From Deltaproteobacteria bacterium (GTDB taxonomy: Bacteria; Desulfobacterota; Syntrophobacteria; Syntrophobacterales; Syntrophobacteraceae): a stretch of 51,735 bases of DNA. The notes beneath the pieces are model-generated. The model saw only the letters and a list, made by a program, of their open reading frames with translations. It was not told where the DNA came from and made no database searches. Position numbers and translations under genes: made by a program. The stretch is taken from the NCBI GenBank assembly GCA_021777755.1, contig JAJYDE010000026.1:1-51735 (forward strand), in the 5' to 3' direction. This document shows, piece by piece, positions 43,301-51,025 of this stretch; positions within the stretch are counted from its first letter, which is position 1; each line of letters starts with the position of its first letter.

Positions 43301-43887
43301 CCCTCGATTTCTACTCCGAGCAGATCCGCTCTGTTGGCACCGCCGACACTCAATCGGTAAAGGAAAAAAGGGAGGGCGCCGAGGTAGTGGTCTGCGGCCT
43401 CTTTTCGATCATAAAGGAAATCACCACCAAACGCGGCGACCGCATGGCGATTTTGAACCTCGAAGACAAGGAGGGCGCCATCGAGATTGTGGCCTTCCCC
43501 GAGATCTTCACCCAGTCGCGAGATCTGATTGCCGGAGATGAACCGCTCGCCCTGTGGGCAAAGGTTCAACATGACGAAAAATCGACAAAACTGATCGCAA
43601 ACCGCATCCTGGGCATGGGGGAAGCCGCTTTGCAGGCGGTCGATTCGGTGCGTATAAGGCTCGACGCCGCACGCATGGACCGCGACGCCTTCGGAAGACT
43701 AAGACATCTTCTGGTGAGCCACCACGGCGCTTGCCGCGCGGTCCTGCACCTGGCCGTCGAAGACAGCGGAGAGGCCATACTCGATTTGTCCAAACTGCCG
43801 GTCAATCCCACCCACGCCTTTTTTGAGGAAATGCACCTCCATTTCGGCCCCGACAGCGCGGAGGCGACCTACAGAAACGGGGCTTAA
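40366..43887 (+). CDS. dnaE: DNA polymerase III alpha subunit
   Basis: 1173 residues from the ATG at 40366 (AGGAG 10 bases upstream). The N-terminal PHP domain begins FVHLHVHTQYSLLDGAIRL. The polymerase core carries PVGPGRGSAAGSLVAYV, PDIDVDFCVNGREKV and the finger/thumb segments with GVILYQEQVM. The C-terminus has a helix-hairpin-helix and an OB-fold-like region followed by a tail. It is the replicative polymerase. The holC (chi subunit) gene lies 560 bases further on, across a minus-strand FN3 gene. Confidence 0.98.
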   Translation: MDFVHLHVHTQYSLLDGAIRLKDLFETAKAYQMPAASITDHGNMYGALEFYEMSKKYDIKPIVGCEAYIAPRSRHDRGRAAAVERAHVQAGSAGTADASVDEDRSFHLTLLARNQTGYRNLMKLVSLGFTEGFYYKPRIDKEILRLHSEGLICLSGCLKGEVPSLLIRNQYEAAKKMALDYAQIFEPGDFYLEIQANGIPEQTVANEGLIRLAREISLPLVATNDCHYLRKSDSRAHEILLCIQTGKTVADEKRLKFHTDQLYFKSPEEMAEEFAHVPEALENSVKIAAKCDLQLDLGSYHFPVFPIEEGETIDERFEKEVREGFDLRIEAIRRKDPSFDEDRLREYRERVDYEIRIIKQMGFPAYFLIVSDFINYAKRNGIPVGPGRGSAAGSLVAYVMRITDLDPIEHGLIFERFLNIERISMPDIDVDFCVNGREKVLEYVTHRYGKDRVSQIATFGTMQARAVIRDVGRALAMPYNDVDRIAKLIPPTLGIDLKGAMAVEPRLVEMQSENPQVRELFEIARALEGLTRHASTHAAGVVIADKPIVEYMPMCVGPDGEIVSQYPMKYVEKTGLIKFDFLGLRNLTVINDAVALIEENHGVKVKMEELALDDPDTYALLTRADTTGVFQLESSGMRDILARLRPENFSDIVALVALYRPGPLESGMVDQYIQGKHGGQIVYDLDSLKPILESTHGVILYQEQVMKVASTLANYTLGEADILRRAMGKKIGSLMDAQRDRFVKGAVANGIDSSKANHIFDLMAKFAEYGFNKSHSAAYALIAYHTAWLKSHYPVEFMAALMNSFIGNSDQIVKLINQCAQMEIKILPPDVNQSGMAFQVVDRMIRFGMGAVKNVGETAVEVILQCRRDQGPYTTIHDFCARIDSQKVNRRVIEQLIRCGAFDSLHANRARLMAGLDEVMDRAASIQKDRLSGQMNLFEVLRSKKKITPPSLPDVAEWDSRMRLQFEKESLGFYISGHPLDFYSEQIRSVGTADTQSVKEKREGAEVVVCGLFSIIKEITTKRGDRMAILNLEDKEGAIEIVAFPEIFTQSRDLIAGDEPLALWAKVQHDEKSTKLIANRILGMGEAALQAVDSVRIRLDAARMDRDAFGRLRHLLVSHHGACRAVLHLAVEDSGEAILDLSKLPVNPTHAFFEEMHLHFGPDSAEATYRNGA

Positions 43888-43915
43888 AAAAAAAATCAAC
43901 CGCGGCGCTTAAGAA

Positions 43916-43944
43916 AAAGACTCGTTATCTTGAAACGAGTCTTT
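43916..43944. terminator. Bidirectional terminator between dnaE and the FN3 gene
   Basis: AAAGACTCGTT (43916-43926) pairs perfectly with AACGAGTCTTT (43934-43944), a 7-base loop and A/T flanks. On the minus strand the stem is followed by a T5 run. It lies between convergent genes. Confidence 0.8.
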
Positions 43945-43960
43945 ACGCCGCTCTCGATTT

Positions 43961-44350
43961 TCACTGCGGAGTGACCACGTTCGAGGGCGCCGAGGCAAGC
44001 CCGGTGCCGATAACGTTGCTTGCCACAACCGTAAATCTGTAATTTACCCCGCTCATCAGCCCTTTTACCACGATAGGGCTCCGGACGCTCCGGACCATGA
44101 TAGGCCCCGGATAGGCGGTCACAGTGTACGCCGTGACGGGACTGCCGCCGTCCGTTTTGGGGGGCTTAAAGCTAACGGTCGCCATGTCCTTGCCGGCACT
44201 GGCCCTCACGTCCCCGGGCGGACTCGGCATCAAGGTTTCCATGGGGGCGCCGATACCCACGCCGCCCCCCGCTCCGGCGCCAAACCCGAAGGCTGCCGGC
44301 GCGCAAAGCAAGACCCCGACCAGAGCGGTTGCAATAGCTTTGCCTATCAT
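43961..44350 (-). CDS. Exported fibronectin type III domain protein
   Basis: 129 residues from the ATG at 44350 (AGGAG 7 bases upstream); the longer frame upstream is a spurious extension. Signal peptide MIGKAIATALVGVLLCAPAA, then a short Gly-rich linker, then one FN3 domain: PSPPGDVRAS, FKPPKTDGGSPVTAYTV and NYRFTVVASNVIGTGLASAP. Such single-domain proteins are often surface or matrix proteins with binding roles. No partner is obvious. It reads against dnaE and is divergent from holC. Confidence 0.8.
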   Translation of the reverse strand: MIGKAIATALVGVLLCAPAAFGFGAGAGGGVGIGAPMETLMPSPPGDVRASAGKDMATVSFKPPKTDGGSPVTAYTVTAYPGPIMVRSVRSPIVVKGLMSGVNYRFTVVASNVIGTGLASAPSNVVTPQ

Positions 44351-44451
44351 GATAATTCTCCTGTTGTGAAAGAATCCGGGAGCAAAGCGAACTCCCTCCG
44401 ATTTTAATATTTTAACCGCGGGAAAACCGCGACTCAATCGGTTCCAGACAA

Positions 44452-44889
44452 ATGACAACAATATATTTCGTCCAAACCACCGCGGCCGAACAAAAAGAGT
44501 TCCTATGCCGCTGGGTAGACAGGTTCTTTTCGGAAAGAAAGCGGGTGAGAATCCTGGTCGATTCCATGGCCGCGGCCCAACTGATCGATCGTCTATTGTG
44601 GACATTTTCACAGCAAAGTTTCATCCCTCACGCCATTTTCAATCCGCAAGCCGCGGAGCAATCCGATGAGCCCGTCATGATCACTCCCGGCCGGTTCCGC
44701 GCAGCTCCATTCGACGCGCTGGTCTGCGATTGTGAGACCGAACCCGAATACATGAGCCAGTTTGATACGGCGGTTCATTTCATTTTGGACGACGAGGTGG
44801 AGAGAAAAAATCAGAGCCGGCTCCTGTGGCGCAAGGCACGCGACCTCGGGCTCGATACCATCCATGTGCCTTATGAGAAAAAGGGCTGA
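44452..44889 (+). CDS. holC: DNA polymerase III chi subunit
   Basis: 145 residues, matching the chi length. It starts TIYFVQTTAAEQKEFLCRWV and has the GxV-like core VRILVDSMAAAQLIDRLLWTF, FIPHAIF, then RAAPFDALVCDCETEP and a C-terminal EERKNQSRLLW-type region. Chi links the clamp loader to single-stranded DNA-binding protein. The companion psi gene holD is not nearby. It is encoded near dnaE. Confidence 0.88.
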   Translation: MTTIYFVQTTAAEQKEFLCRWVDRFFSERKRVRILVDSMAAAQLIDRLLWTFSQQSFIPHAIFNPQAAEQSDEPVMITPGRFRAAPFDALVCDCETEPEYMSQFDTAVHFILDDEVERKNQSRLLWRKARDLGLDTIHVPYEKKG

Positions 44890-44996
44890 ATTGCATTTGC
44901 CAGGGCTAAAAAATCCAGGACTTTTCCCGGCTCCTGGGCAGGCCCCGTTTTTCACAGAGGCCATGTGAATTTTTGGACTATCGACCGGGAAAGGCC

Positions 44997-45050
44997 TTGA
45001 CAACACACTGCAAGCCGCTAGAATGGCTCGACTGCCGTCAACAGACGGCA
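44997..45050 (+). promoter_or_regulatory. Promoter and leader hairpin of mmdA
   Basis: TTGACA (44997-45002), 16-base spacer, TAGAAT (45019-45024), five of six -10 bases matching. The leader then forms a hairpin TGCCGTC-AACA-GACGGCA (45033-45050), which could influence translation or mRNA stability. Confidence 0.75.
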
Positions 45051-45093
45051 AATCCCGGTTTCGATCAAAAGCTGATAGGGAAGGATGTCCGAT

Positions 45094-46647
45094 ATGGGAG
45101 TAGTGGCGGATAAACTGAAAGAGCTTCGCGAAAAAGAGGCCGAAGTTATCGGAATGGGCGGCCCCAAAGCGGTTGCCCAGCAGCGCGAGCGCGGGAAAAT
45201 GACCGCTCGGGAGCGCCTGAATTATTTTTTCGACCCCGGCAGCTTCCGTGAACTCGATATGTTTATGAAACACCGGGGGAATCTCTTTGGTATCGATAAG
45301 GTCGAGATTGCCGCCGACGGAGTCGTGACCGGCTTCGGCAATGTCAATGGGCGGCAGGTTTTCGCCTTTGCCCAGGATTTCACCTCCCGGGCCGGCAGTC
45401 TTGGCGAAATGCACGCCAAGAAAATCTGCAAGGTGATGGACCTCTCCCTTAGGGGCGGCAAGCCTCTGGTAGGTTTTTGCGATTCGGGCGGTGCGCGAAT
45501 CCAGGAGGGAGTCGATGCGCTTTCCGGCTACGGTCAAATATTTTATCGCAATGCAAGCGCTTCGGGTGTCGTTCCCCAGATCTCGGCCATAATGGGCCCC
45601 TGCGCGGGCGGCGCGGTCTATTCGCCGGCCATGACCGACTTCGTCTACATGGTCAAGGGCACGGGGTTGATGTTTATCACCGGCCCCGACGTGATCAAGT
45701 CGGTTCTGGGCGAGGTGATCACCCAGGAAGAACTTGGCGGGGCGATGACTCACAACGCCAAAAGCGGAGTTGCCCAGTTCGCCGCGGAAAGCGATGCGGA
45801 CTGCATCGATCAGATAAAGAAGCTGCTCTCCTTTTTGCCCGAAAACAACATGGACGATCCTCCACTGGTCGATACCGGCGATGATCCGAGCAGGTTGTGC
45901 CCCGAACTCGACACGATCATCCCCGATGCCGCCATGGGCCCCTACGATATGAGGGACGTTATCCGCTCCATAGTCGATAACGGCGATTTCCTGGAAGTTC
46001 ATAGATATTTCGCCGAAAACATCCTGGTGGGATTCGCTCGGCTGGACGGACATACCGTGGGTATTATCGCAAACCAGCCCAAGGTATTGGCCGGATGCCT
46101 CGACATCGACTCCTCCGACAAGGCCTCACGCTTCATTCGCACCTGCGATTGCTACAACATTCCCATTCTTACCATTGCCGACGTTCCCGGTTATCTGCCT
46201 GGAAGACAGCAGGAGTGGGGCGGCATTATCCGGCATGGGGCCAAACTGCTCTGGTGCTATTCGGAAGCCACGGTCCCCAAGATCACCCTCACGACCCGCA
46301 AAGATTACGGCGGCTCCTATCTTGCGATGTGTTCGAGCGATCTGCGGGCTGATTTCAATTTCGCCTGGCCAACGGCCGAGATTGCCGTCATGGGCGCCGA
46401 GGGCGCGGCAAACGTCATCTTTCGCCGCGAGATCCAGGAAAGCCCCGACCCCGCGGCCAAACGGCAGGAAGTGATAGAAAACTACCGCAAGGAACTCTAC
46501 AACCCTTACATTGCGGCTTCCAGAGGCTATATCGACGGCGTTATCATGCCCTCCGAAACCAGAATGCGTTTAATCGAGGCATTCCGGGTGATCGGCAACA
46601 AGCGCCAGTCGCTTCCGCCTAAAAAGCACGGCAATATTCCGCAATAA
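45094..46647 (+). CDS. mmdA: Acyl-CoA carboxyltransferase beta subunit (methylmalonyl-CoA decarboxylase alpha-like)
   Basis: 517 residues. ATG 45094 is chosen because AGGA lies 8 bases upstream; an ATG at 45085 directly abuts the ribosome site. It has the carboxyltransferase features of MmdA/PccB: ERGKMTARERLNYFFDPGSF, the CoA/biotin oxyanion motifs FCDSGGARIQEG and ISAIMGPCAGGAVYSPA, and the second half GRQQEWGGIIRHGAKLLW. It transfers or removes the carboxyl group of methylmalonyl-CoA or propionyl-CoA. No biotin carboxyl-carrier or membrane subunit is next to it. A link with propionate metabolism is likely in this type of organism. Confidence 0.88.
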   Translation: MGVVADKLKELREKEAEVIGMGGPKAVAQQRERGKMTARERLNYFFDPGSFRELDMFMKHRGNLFGIDKVEIAADGVVTGFGNVNGRQVFAFAQDFTSRAGSLGEMHAKKICKVMDLSLRGGKPLVGFCDSGGARIQEGVDALSGYGQIFYRNASASGVVPQISAIMGPCAGGAVYSPAMTDFVYMVKGTGLMFITGPDVIKSVLGEVITQEELGGAMTHNAKSGVAQFAAESDADCIDQIKKLLSFLPENNMDDPPLVDTGDDPSRLCPELDTIIPDAAMGPYDMRDVIRSIVDNGDFLEVHRYFAENILVGFARLDGHTVGIIANQPKVLAGCLDIDSSDKASRFIRTCDCYNIPILTIADVPGYLPGRQQEWGGIIRHGAKLLWCYSEATVPKITLTTRKDYGGSYLAMCSSDLRADFNFAWPTAEIAVMGAEGAANVIFRREIQESPDPAAKRQEVIENYRKELYNPYIAASRGYIDGVIMPSETRMRLIEAFRVIGNKRQSLPPKKHGNIPQ

Positions 46648-46669
46648 AGGGCTGACAAGGCCGCACGCA

Positions 46670-46705
46670 CAAGAGGGATGAAGCTTGGAGCTTTCATCCC
46701 TCTTG
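46670..46705. terminator. Terminator after mmdA
   Basis: CAAGAGGGATGAA (46670-46682) pairs perfectly with TTCATCCCTCTTG (46693-46705), a 13-bp stem; inner AGCT/AGCT can extend it. It lies between convergent genes. Confidence 0.8.
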
Positions 46706-46723
46706 GAGCCCGTCTGATTTTCT

Positions 46724-47179
46724 TCACTCCGACCCATCGGTTTTTTCGCTCTTGGAAAAACTCCTCTTGCCGGCCATGAGGCTTCCTTTGCGGCCGTTTT
46801 TTTCCCTGCTCAAGGCCGAGACGATACACTGCCTGCTTTTCAATTGATCCTGCGCCGCTTCAAAACTGGGGGTGGTCATTCCGATCAATTCTCTTATCTG
46901 CTCACCCGGACAATTCATGGCATCTTCGGACTGGCACAAAAGGCAGGCGACGATCAGCTTGAAGGAATCCTCCGGCACACTCAAGGATTGGCAATCGACA
47001 ATGAGTTCGCACAGTCTGAAAAAGAGGGCCGAGACATCCTCGATTTCCTGAAGCTCCCTCGAATAATTCTGTACTTCGGCAAAAACCTTGCTCTTGAAAT
47101 CGCCGGCGGTATGGGCGTCAGCCAGCATTTCCAAGATTTTTTCTCTGAAGCGATCACCACTGCGAAGATCGGTTTCCAT
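46724..47179 (-). CDS. Hypothetical helical protein
   Basis: 151 residues from the ATG at 47179 (AGGGAGGAAA upstream). It is all-helical in character with several cysteines (CELIVDCQSL, ACLLCQSEDAMNC) in the middle third and a basic, serine-rich C-terminus. The cysteine pairs CLLC and AMNC might bind metal, but the spacing is not a known motif. I do not recognise the family. It is convergent with mmdA across a terminator and stands at the edge of the degraded region. Confidence 0.65.
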   Translation of the reverse strand: METDLRSGDRFREKILEMLADAHTAGDFKSKVFAEVQNYSRELQEIEDVSALFFRLCELIVDCQSLSVPEDSFKLIVACLLCQSEDAMNCPGEQIRELIGMTTPSFEAAQDQLKSRQCIVSALSREKNGRKGSLMAGKRSFSKSEKTDGSE

Positions 47180-47485
47180 TTTTCCTCCCTGGGGCCGCAA
47201 GCCCCCGAGCGCCCCGATACAAATGATAACTCATGATAATGACCTGCGGGACCGATGTCCATGGGACAAGGGTTCACAAAACCGATATATCCGGGGAGGG
47301 GAGCCTGCCTTGCAATGTTGGCGAGTTAAGCGACTCAACTGGAATCGGTGCCGCTTTTTTAGAGCGACGATCTTGATCCCGAGCCGGGCGGGTAGAGTAG
47401 AGAGCAGGTTTTGAGCCTGCCCTCCCTCGTCAAACCGCAACGTACTGAAGTTTAAAAGCGCGGAGTTCGAGGATTGATCCACCCT
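47180..47485. other. Start of degraded region
   Basis: About 300 bases without a supported gene. The minus-strand continuation of the rhuM fragment reads SNSALLNFSTLRFDEGG and onward, but this is not rhuM-like and appears to be unrelated sequence joined to it. Confidence 0.35.
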
Positions 47486-47617
47486 GTAATCGGGTACTCC
47501 GGAACCCTCTGCCGGTGGGTTCTTGAGTCTTTGGTCGTCCAGGGTGAAACCCTCGATCAAGTATTGTCGCGGACGCTCGGTGGCCCGACGGCGGAACTCG
47601 ATGCCGCGGATGGCCTG
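47486..47617 (-). pseudogene. rhuM: RhuM-family protein fragment
   Basis: The minus-strand frame reads AIRGIEFRRRATERPRQYL, IEGFTLDDQRLKNPPAEGSG and VPDY. This is the conserved middle of RhuM (virulence/Fic-associated) proteins, which normally continue with DYFDELLERIRDIR. It stops matching at DY and, on the upstream side, at a frame change near 47617. RhuM genes are common beside restriction systems and mobile elements. This is clearly a remnant. Confidence 0.65.
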
Positions 47618-47888
47618 CGGGGGCCGTGTGGGGACCCCGTTCCGACCACCCTCCGCGACTCCGGCTCACCTCCGCTGGTCCGTCGTTCACTGTGGTTTAA
47701 AAAACAGGCCTCCCGCATGTCTGATCGAATTTGCAGAACTTGACGCATACAACTTCCCGCCTATCGCCCATCCAGCCCGCCGTCCACCCGTCCGGCGGGT
47801 TTTTCGATGTCGGCGGCGATACACAGGACTGCTCTTCTGAAAAGATGCGGTTTGCCTCTAAATTCTCATCTCGCCAATCCAACCATGT

Positions 47889-48035
47889 CTACCTATCTCC
47901 TTGCGTCTGGAATGCCACCGTGGGTACATTCGCGTGCCCCGGAGTAAGTCCACATGATCCAAATGGATAGGCGCATCCTGAAAGACCTGCCAAAAGCGCA
48001 ACAGCCAGCAGAAATTTGGTCAACAGTTTTTTCAT
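47889..48035 (-). CDS. Small lipoprotein
   Basis: 48 residues. MKKLLTKFLLAVALLAGLSG followed by C21 is a textbook lipoprotein signal with lipobox LSGC. The mature peptide is only about 28 residues (CAYPFGSCGLTPGHANV...), with a second Cys at 28. A GGAAGG ribosome site lies upstream. Very short lipoproteins of this type are often entry-exclusion, lysis or immunity-type proteins, but its role is unknown. Confidence 0.6.
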   Translation of the reverse strand: MKKLLTKFLLAVALLAGLSGCAYPFGSCGLTPGHANVPTVAFQTQGDR

Positions 48036-48533
48036 GGTCTTTTTTACCTTCCTCAACAATTAAACGCATTTCCTAAGGATATTTAAATCGTACTGAATAC
48101 ACTGGACCGGATTCCGTGCAATAAGCGCTCCAGGTCCGACAATGAAAAGGTTTTTGTTCTAACCTGCTGATATTAATATATTTAAAATGAGGATTCGGAA
48201 TAGGGCCACGAATATGATCGATTTCGGAAGTGAAATATTTTTGCAGGCAATTGAAAAAATATTTCACTTTCCAAAGACAGTACCTGGATCGGGTAAGACT
48301 TTTCTTTTAACGTCAGCGCTGGCCAAAGTCCGTAAAGCAGCTTTCAGATCCAGTGGCTCATTGAACCATAAAGACTCGTTATTATTGGACGTCTCCCTTT
48401 GTGTGCCATATTTTCCCAATCGTGAGCAGCCCCCAGTATGAACGGCGAAATTATCAAGTCTCGCTCGATGAGGTCGAGCGCATCCTGAAAGATCATCTCG
48501 CGAAAACCAGACGCCTATTCCGAGCAGGGCGCC
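48036..48533. other. Degraded region between lipoprotein and LuxR remnant
   Basis: About 500 bases. A plus-strand stretch near 48422-48536 reads YERRNYQVSLDEVERILKDH and is protein-like, possibly part of the broken regulator that follows. No complete gene is seen. Confidence 0.35.
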
Positions 48534-48665
48534 CATGAATTCCGGAGGCTCCGCCCGGGGGAAAGCAGTGACTGGACAAGACATGTAGTCCACATCTTCA
48601 ACAAACTTGGTGTAAACGATCGTTCACGAGCTGCCGTTTCCGCCACCCGCCTCAGCTTGGTTTAG
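48534..48665 (+). pseudogene. LuxR/NarL-type HTH remnant
   Basis: The frame reads HEFRRLRPGESSDWTRHVVH then IFNKLGVNDRSRAAVSATRL and stops. The second half is the recognition helix region of LuxR-family response regulators (consensus VSNILRKLGVxDRTQAAVYA). The receiver and most of the HTH are missing. Confidence 0.55.
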
Positions 48666-48932
48666 TTCTTCCTTGGAAAGATATTTCCGGTCGAAGAAAA
48701 CGGGGGAACGGAGTTGTGCGATGTGTGCGAAGTGCTTTTCACCATCTCCAAGATTGATATCCCCTTGCGCGATTGCCCTGCCCGATTGCCCCCCCAAAAG
48801 CGTTCCTGTATAATTGATTTTTTGAAGGCAAAGAGTACGAAGGATCGAGCGGGGAGGCGGTTCTTTCCCCGCTTCCCGCTCCTTGATTCCGAAAAGATCC
48901 ACTCTACCCGGATTTAGACGGCGACCGCCGAC
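48666..48932. other. Degraded region before the toxin-antitoxin pair
   Basis: No supported gene. Both strands have short open frames with poor protein character. Confidence 0.35.
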
Positions 48933-48966
48933 TTGTAATGACAATGGCGTTACAATCTGGTATGGT
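48933..48966 (+). promoter_or_regulatory. Promoter/operator of the toxin-antitoxin pair
   Basis: TTGTAA (48933-48938) and TTACAA (48950-48955) form an inverted repeat. It overlaps ATGACA (48938-48943), 17-base spacer, TATGGT (48961-48966). An antitoxin ribbon-helix-helix dimer binding there would autoregulate. Confidence 0.55.
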
Positions 48967-48996
48967 ATGTGAGATAGTTTCCTGATGGAGGTTCAC

Positions 48997-49278
48997 ATGC
49001 CAAACTCGAAGCCGACCACACCTCGCGACACCCTCAATCTCCGCATCAAGCCGGATGATCGAGAGCTGATCGACCGGGCCGCCAAACTCACCGGCAAGAC
49101 CAAGACCGAGTTCGTGCTCGAAGCCGCCCGCCGCGCGGCCGAGGACGCGTTGCTCGACCGCACTCTGTTTTTCGTCGGTTCGGAGGCCTTCGATGCCTTC
49201 CGGGCGCGTCTCGACGAGCCACCGCATCCAAATAACAAGCTGCGGCGTGCACTTCAGGCCGCCGCCCCCTGGGAGTAG
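48997..49278 (+). CDS. DUF1778 antitoxin (ribbon-helix-helix, TacA-like)
   Basis: 93 residues from the ATG at 48997 (GGAGG upstream); the ATG at 48985 is weaker. The N-terminal ribbon-helix-helix DTLNLRIKPDDRELIDRAAK, then GKTKTEFVLEAARRAAEDAL, is classic DUF1778. A C-terminal toxin-binding tail follows. It is encoded 2 bases before a GNAT toxin gene, the standard TacA-TacT arrangement, and probably represses its own operon through the inverted repeat upstream. Confidence 0.92.
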   Translation: MPNSKPTTPRDTLNLRIKPDDRELIDRAAKLTGKTKTEFVLEAARRAAEDALLDRTLFFVGSEAFDAFRARLDEPPHPNNKLRRALQAAAPWE

Positions 49279-49280
49279 GC

Positions 49281-49784
49281 GTGTCGCTCTCGCAACCAGA
49301 GCCGCTTGCAGACATGCATGAGCTGGCGCAATTCTCATCCGGAGTTCCTTCGCTCGACGATTGGCTGAAGCGCCGTGCGCGTGGCAACCAAGCCGGCGGT
49401 GCGACCCGCACTTTCGTCGTGGCGGAAGACCGCCGTGTCATCGCCTATTACGCCGTCGCCTCGGGCGCGATTAGCCTCGGAGGCGCGCTTGGCCGGTTCC
49501 GGCGCAATATGCCCGACCCTATCCCCGTCGCTCTGCTCGCCCGTCTCGCGATAGATAGTGGTTGGCAGAGACGCGGGTTGGGACGATCGCTGTTTCGCGA
49601 CTGCGCCGAGCGAATCGCCCACGCCGCGGACAGCATCGGCATTCGAGGCATCGTCGCTCACGCCCTCTCGGAGCAAGCCAAAGCCTTCTACTTGGCCCTC
49701 GGCTTCGAGCCGTCCCCGCTCGATCCCATGATGCTGATGGTCACCCTCGGCGACGTGCGGGCGATACTTGGGGTTGGCCCGTGA
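49281..49784 (+). CDS. GNAT-family toxin (TacT-like)
   Basis: 167 residues with a GTG start, 2 bases after the antitoxin. GNAT motif A is visible as LARLAIDSGWQRRGLGRSLF; the C-terminal GFEPSPLDPMMLM motif closes the fold. TacT-type toxins acetylate the amino group of charged tRNAs and stop translation. The neighbouring DUF1778 protein is the antitoxin. The module is intact inside a region of broken genes, as is usual for such addictive elements. Confidence 0.92.
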   Translation: MSLSQPEPLADMHELAQFSSGVPSLDDWLKRRARGNQAGGATRTFVVAEDRRVIAYYAVASGAISLGGALGRFRRNMPDPIPVALLARLAIDSGWQRRGLGRSLFRDCAERIAHAADSIGIRGIVAHALSEQAKAFYLALGFEPSPLDPMMLMVTLGDVRAILGVGP

Positions 49785-49968
49785 GTTGCGAGTGGACGAA
49801 AAGTGCAACAAGGCAGTTCACTCGAATGTAGCCGATGCGATGATCCATCGCACGTAGCCTCCGAAAGCTCGGATGTCAGGATGGAGACTATAATCTTTCG
49901 CAGGGTCTGGCAATTTCTGTCAATCAATATGCTGTTTGATCCTATTCTGACGGATTTGCGCGGCCGCG

Positions 49969-50094
49969 GCGTTTCAAGTGGGCTACGAGAGCCCTTCGCA
50001 GTTCAGTCGTGATTACAGTCGATTATTCGGGGCGTCGCCCTTAAGGGATGTTACGAAACTTCGTGAGATGTCCGCTGATTCGAAATTGCTCTGA
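49969..50094 (+). pseudogene. AraC-family regulator C-terminal fragment
   Basis: The frame reads [20 protein letters not shown] then [14 protein letters not shown] and ends at TGA 50092-50094. It is the second HTH of an AraC/XylS protein. The rest of the gene is absent; upstream sequence shows no matching frame. Confidence 0.7.
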
Positions 50095-50200
50095 AGCCTT
50101 CCGGGGACTCAAACCCGGCGGCCGTCTCATGGTATCCGTTCTCGTGCTGCTCAAACCTTTGTCCGAGAGGAGCAAGCAATCCGTGGAAGCCTATGTGTAG
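50093..50200 (+). pseudogene. Class I methyltransferase C-terminal fragment
   Basis: The frame reads EAFRGLKPGGRLMVSVLVLL and ends LSERSKQSVEAYV before TAG. LKPGGRLxxS is a typical strand-and-loop of SAM-dependent methyltransferases. The N-terminal portion is missing. Confidence 0.45.
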
Positions 50201-50244
50201 CGGACCGGAATACAAAACGCTCGGACCCGGAATAACCGCAAGTT

Positions 50245-50332
50245 CGGACCCACAATATTTGGAACTATCCGGAGGCCTCGACCCACATTATGGGATTCCA
50301 AGCCCACATTAAATGATGCGGACCCACATTAT
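50245..50332. repeat. IS21-like terminal repeats
   Basis: Four related copies of C/G-GACCCACAWTAT lie at about 50245-50257, 50279-50291, 50301-50312 and 50319-50332, with a partial copy at about 50219. IS21-family elements have such multiple internal copies of their end sequence. No istA or istB is present, so only the end remains. Confidence 0.55.
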
Positions 50333-50599
50333 TTAAAACTAAAAAGTAGCGATTTTGCTCTGAGCGCCAATTGCGAGAGCCAGAGAGGCATTCCCGATTC
50401 AGGTTCCCGCCATCTATTTGTATCTCAGCTCTACTTAGCCCTTCCGCAGGGAACTTGTTTCCAGGAAAAATTCCAGCGGCGGGGTATTCCCACGCGCATT
50501 CCACTCAGATTATGATCATAACAACCTTAAAGTAACCTATTAACCTACATGATTGTCGATGGATACTACGTTGCATTTAGCGTGCTATATTTGTTTCTA

Positions 50600-51016
50600 T
50601 TATTTATGTTTCGTTAGCGGACGCCAGCGAGGTCGTATTCTTTGCTTGAGCAAGTAGAGCAACAAGGTGCATATTGTGTAAAGCAATAACATCATGCTGG
50701 TAACAGCCAATACCGACTTAATATAGTCAATAGATAAATCACAATCTCGCAGCAACCCGTGGAAGATAAGTCCTACAAGATGAAACGCTATACTATAGCC
50801 AAAGGCAAGAAACATGGGCAATAAAAATAATTCAATATTACGCCGATAGCTTATCACACATAACCAAATAAGTGCTAGCATGCATATAATGCTGCATAGT
50901 ATTACAAGTGGTTTACCATACACAGCAAATGGTGAACTAGAAATTTCTATAAATATCACAAGACAAATCATTTGCAAAATAATAGCAGCAATAAAGTAAA
51001 GTATAAGTTTTTTCAT
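50600..51016 (-). CDS. Small four-helix membrane protein, probable immunity/partner protein
   Basis: 138 residues with about four hydrophobic helices (residues ~5-26, 33-56, 64-88, 100-126) and a basic C-terminus. It is AT-rich compared with the rest of the window. It lies 9 bases after the Tlde1-like gene on the same strand, so it is a likely partner, by analogy with effector-immunity pairs. Known Tlde1 immunity proteins are periplasmic, so a membrane protein would be unusual. It may instead belong to a separate function. Confidence 0.6.
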   Translation of the reverse strand: MKKLILYFIAAIILQMICLVIFIEISSSPFAVYGKPLVILCSIICMLALIWLCVISYRRNIELFLLPMFLAFGYSIAFHLVGLIFHGLLRDCDLSIDYIKSVLAVTSMMLLLYTICTLLLYLLKQRIRPRWRPLTKHK

Positions 51017-51025
51017 ATTGTTATT

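Noticed and set aside
44608-46053. 481-codon minus-strand ORF opposite mmdA and holC
   Set aside because: It crosses two unambiguous genes and has no recognisable protein character.
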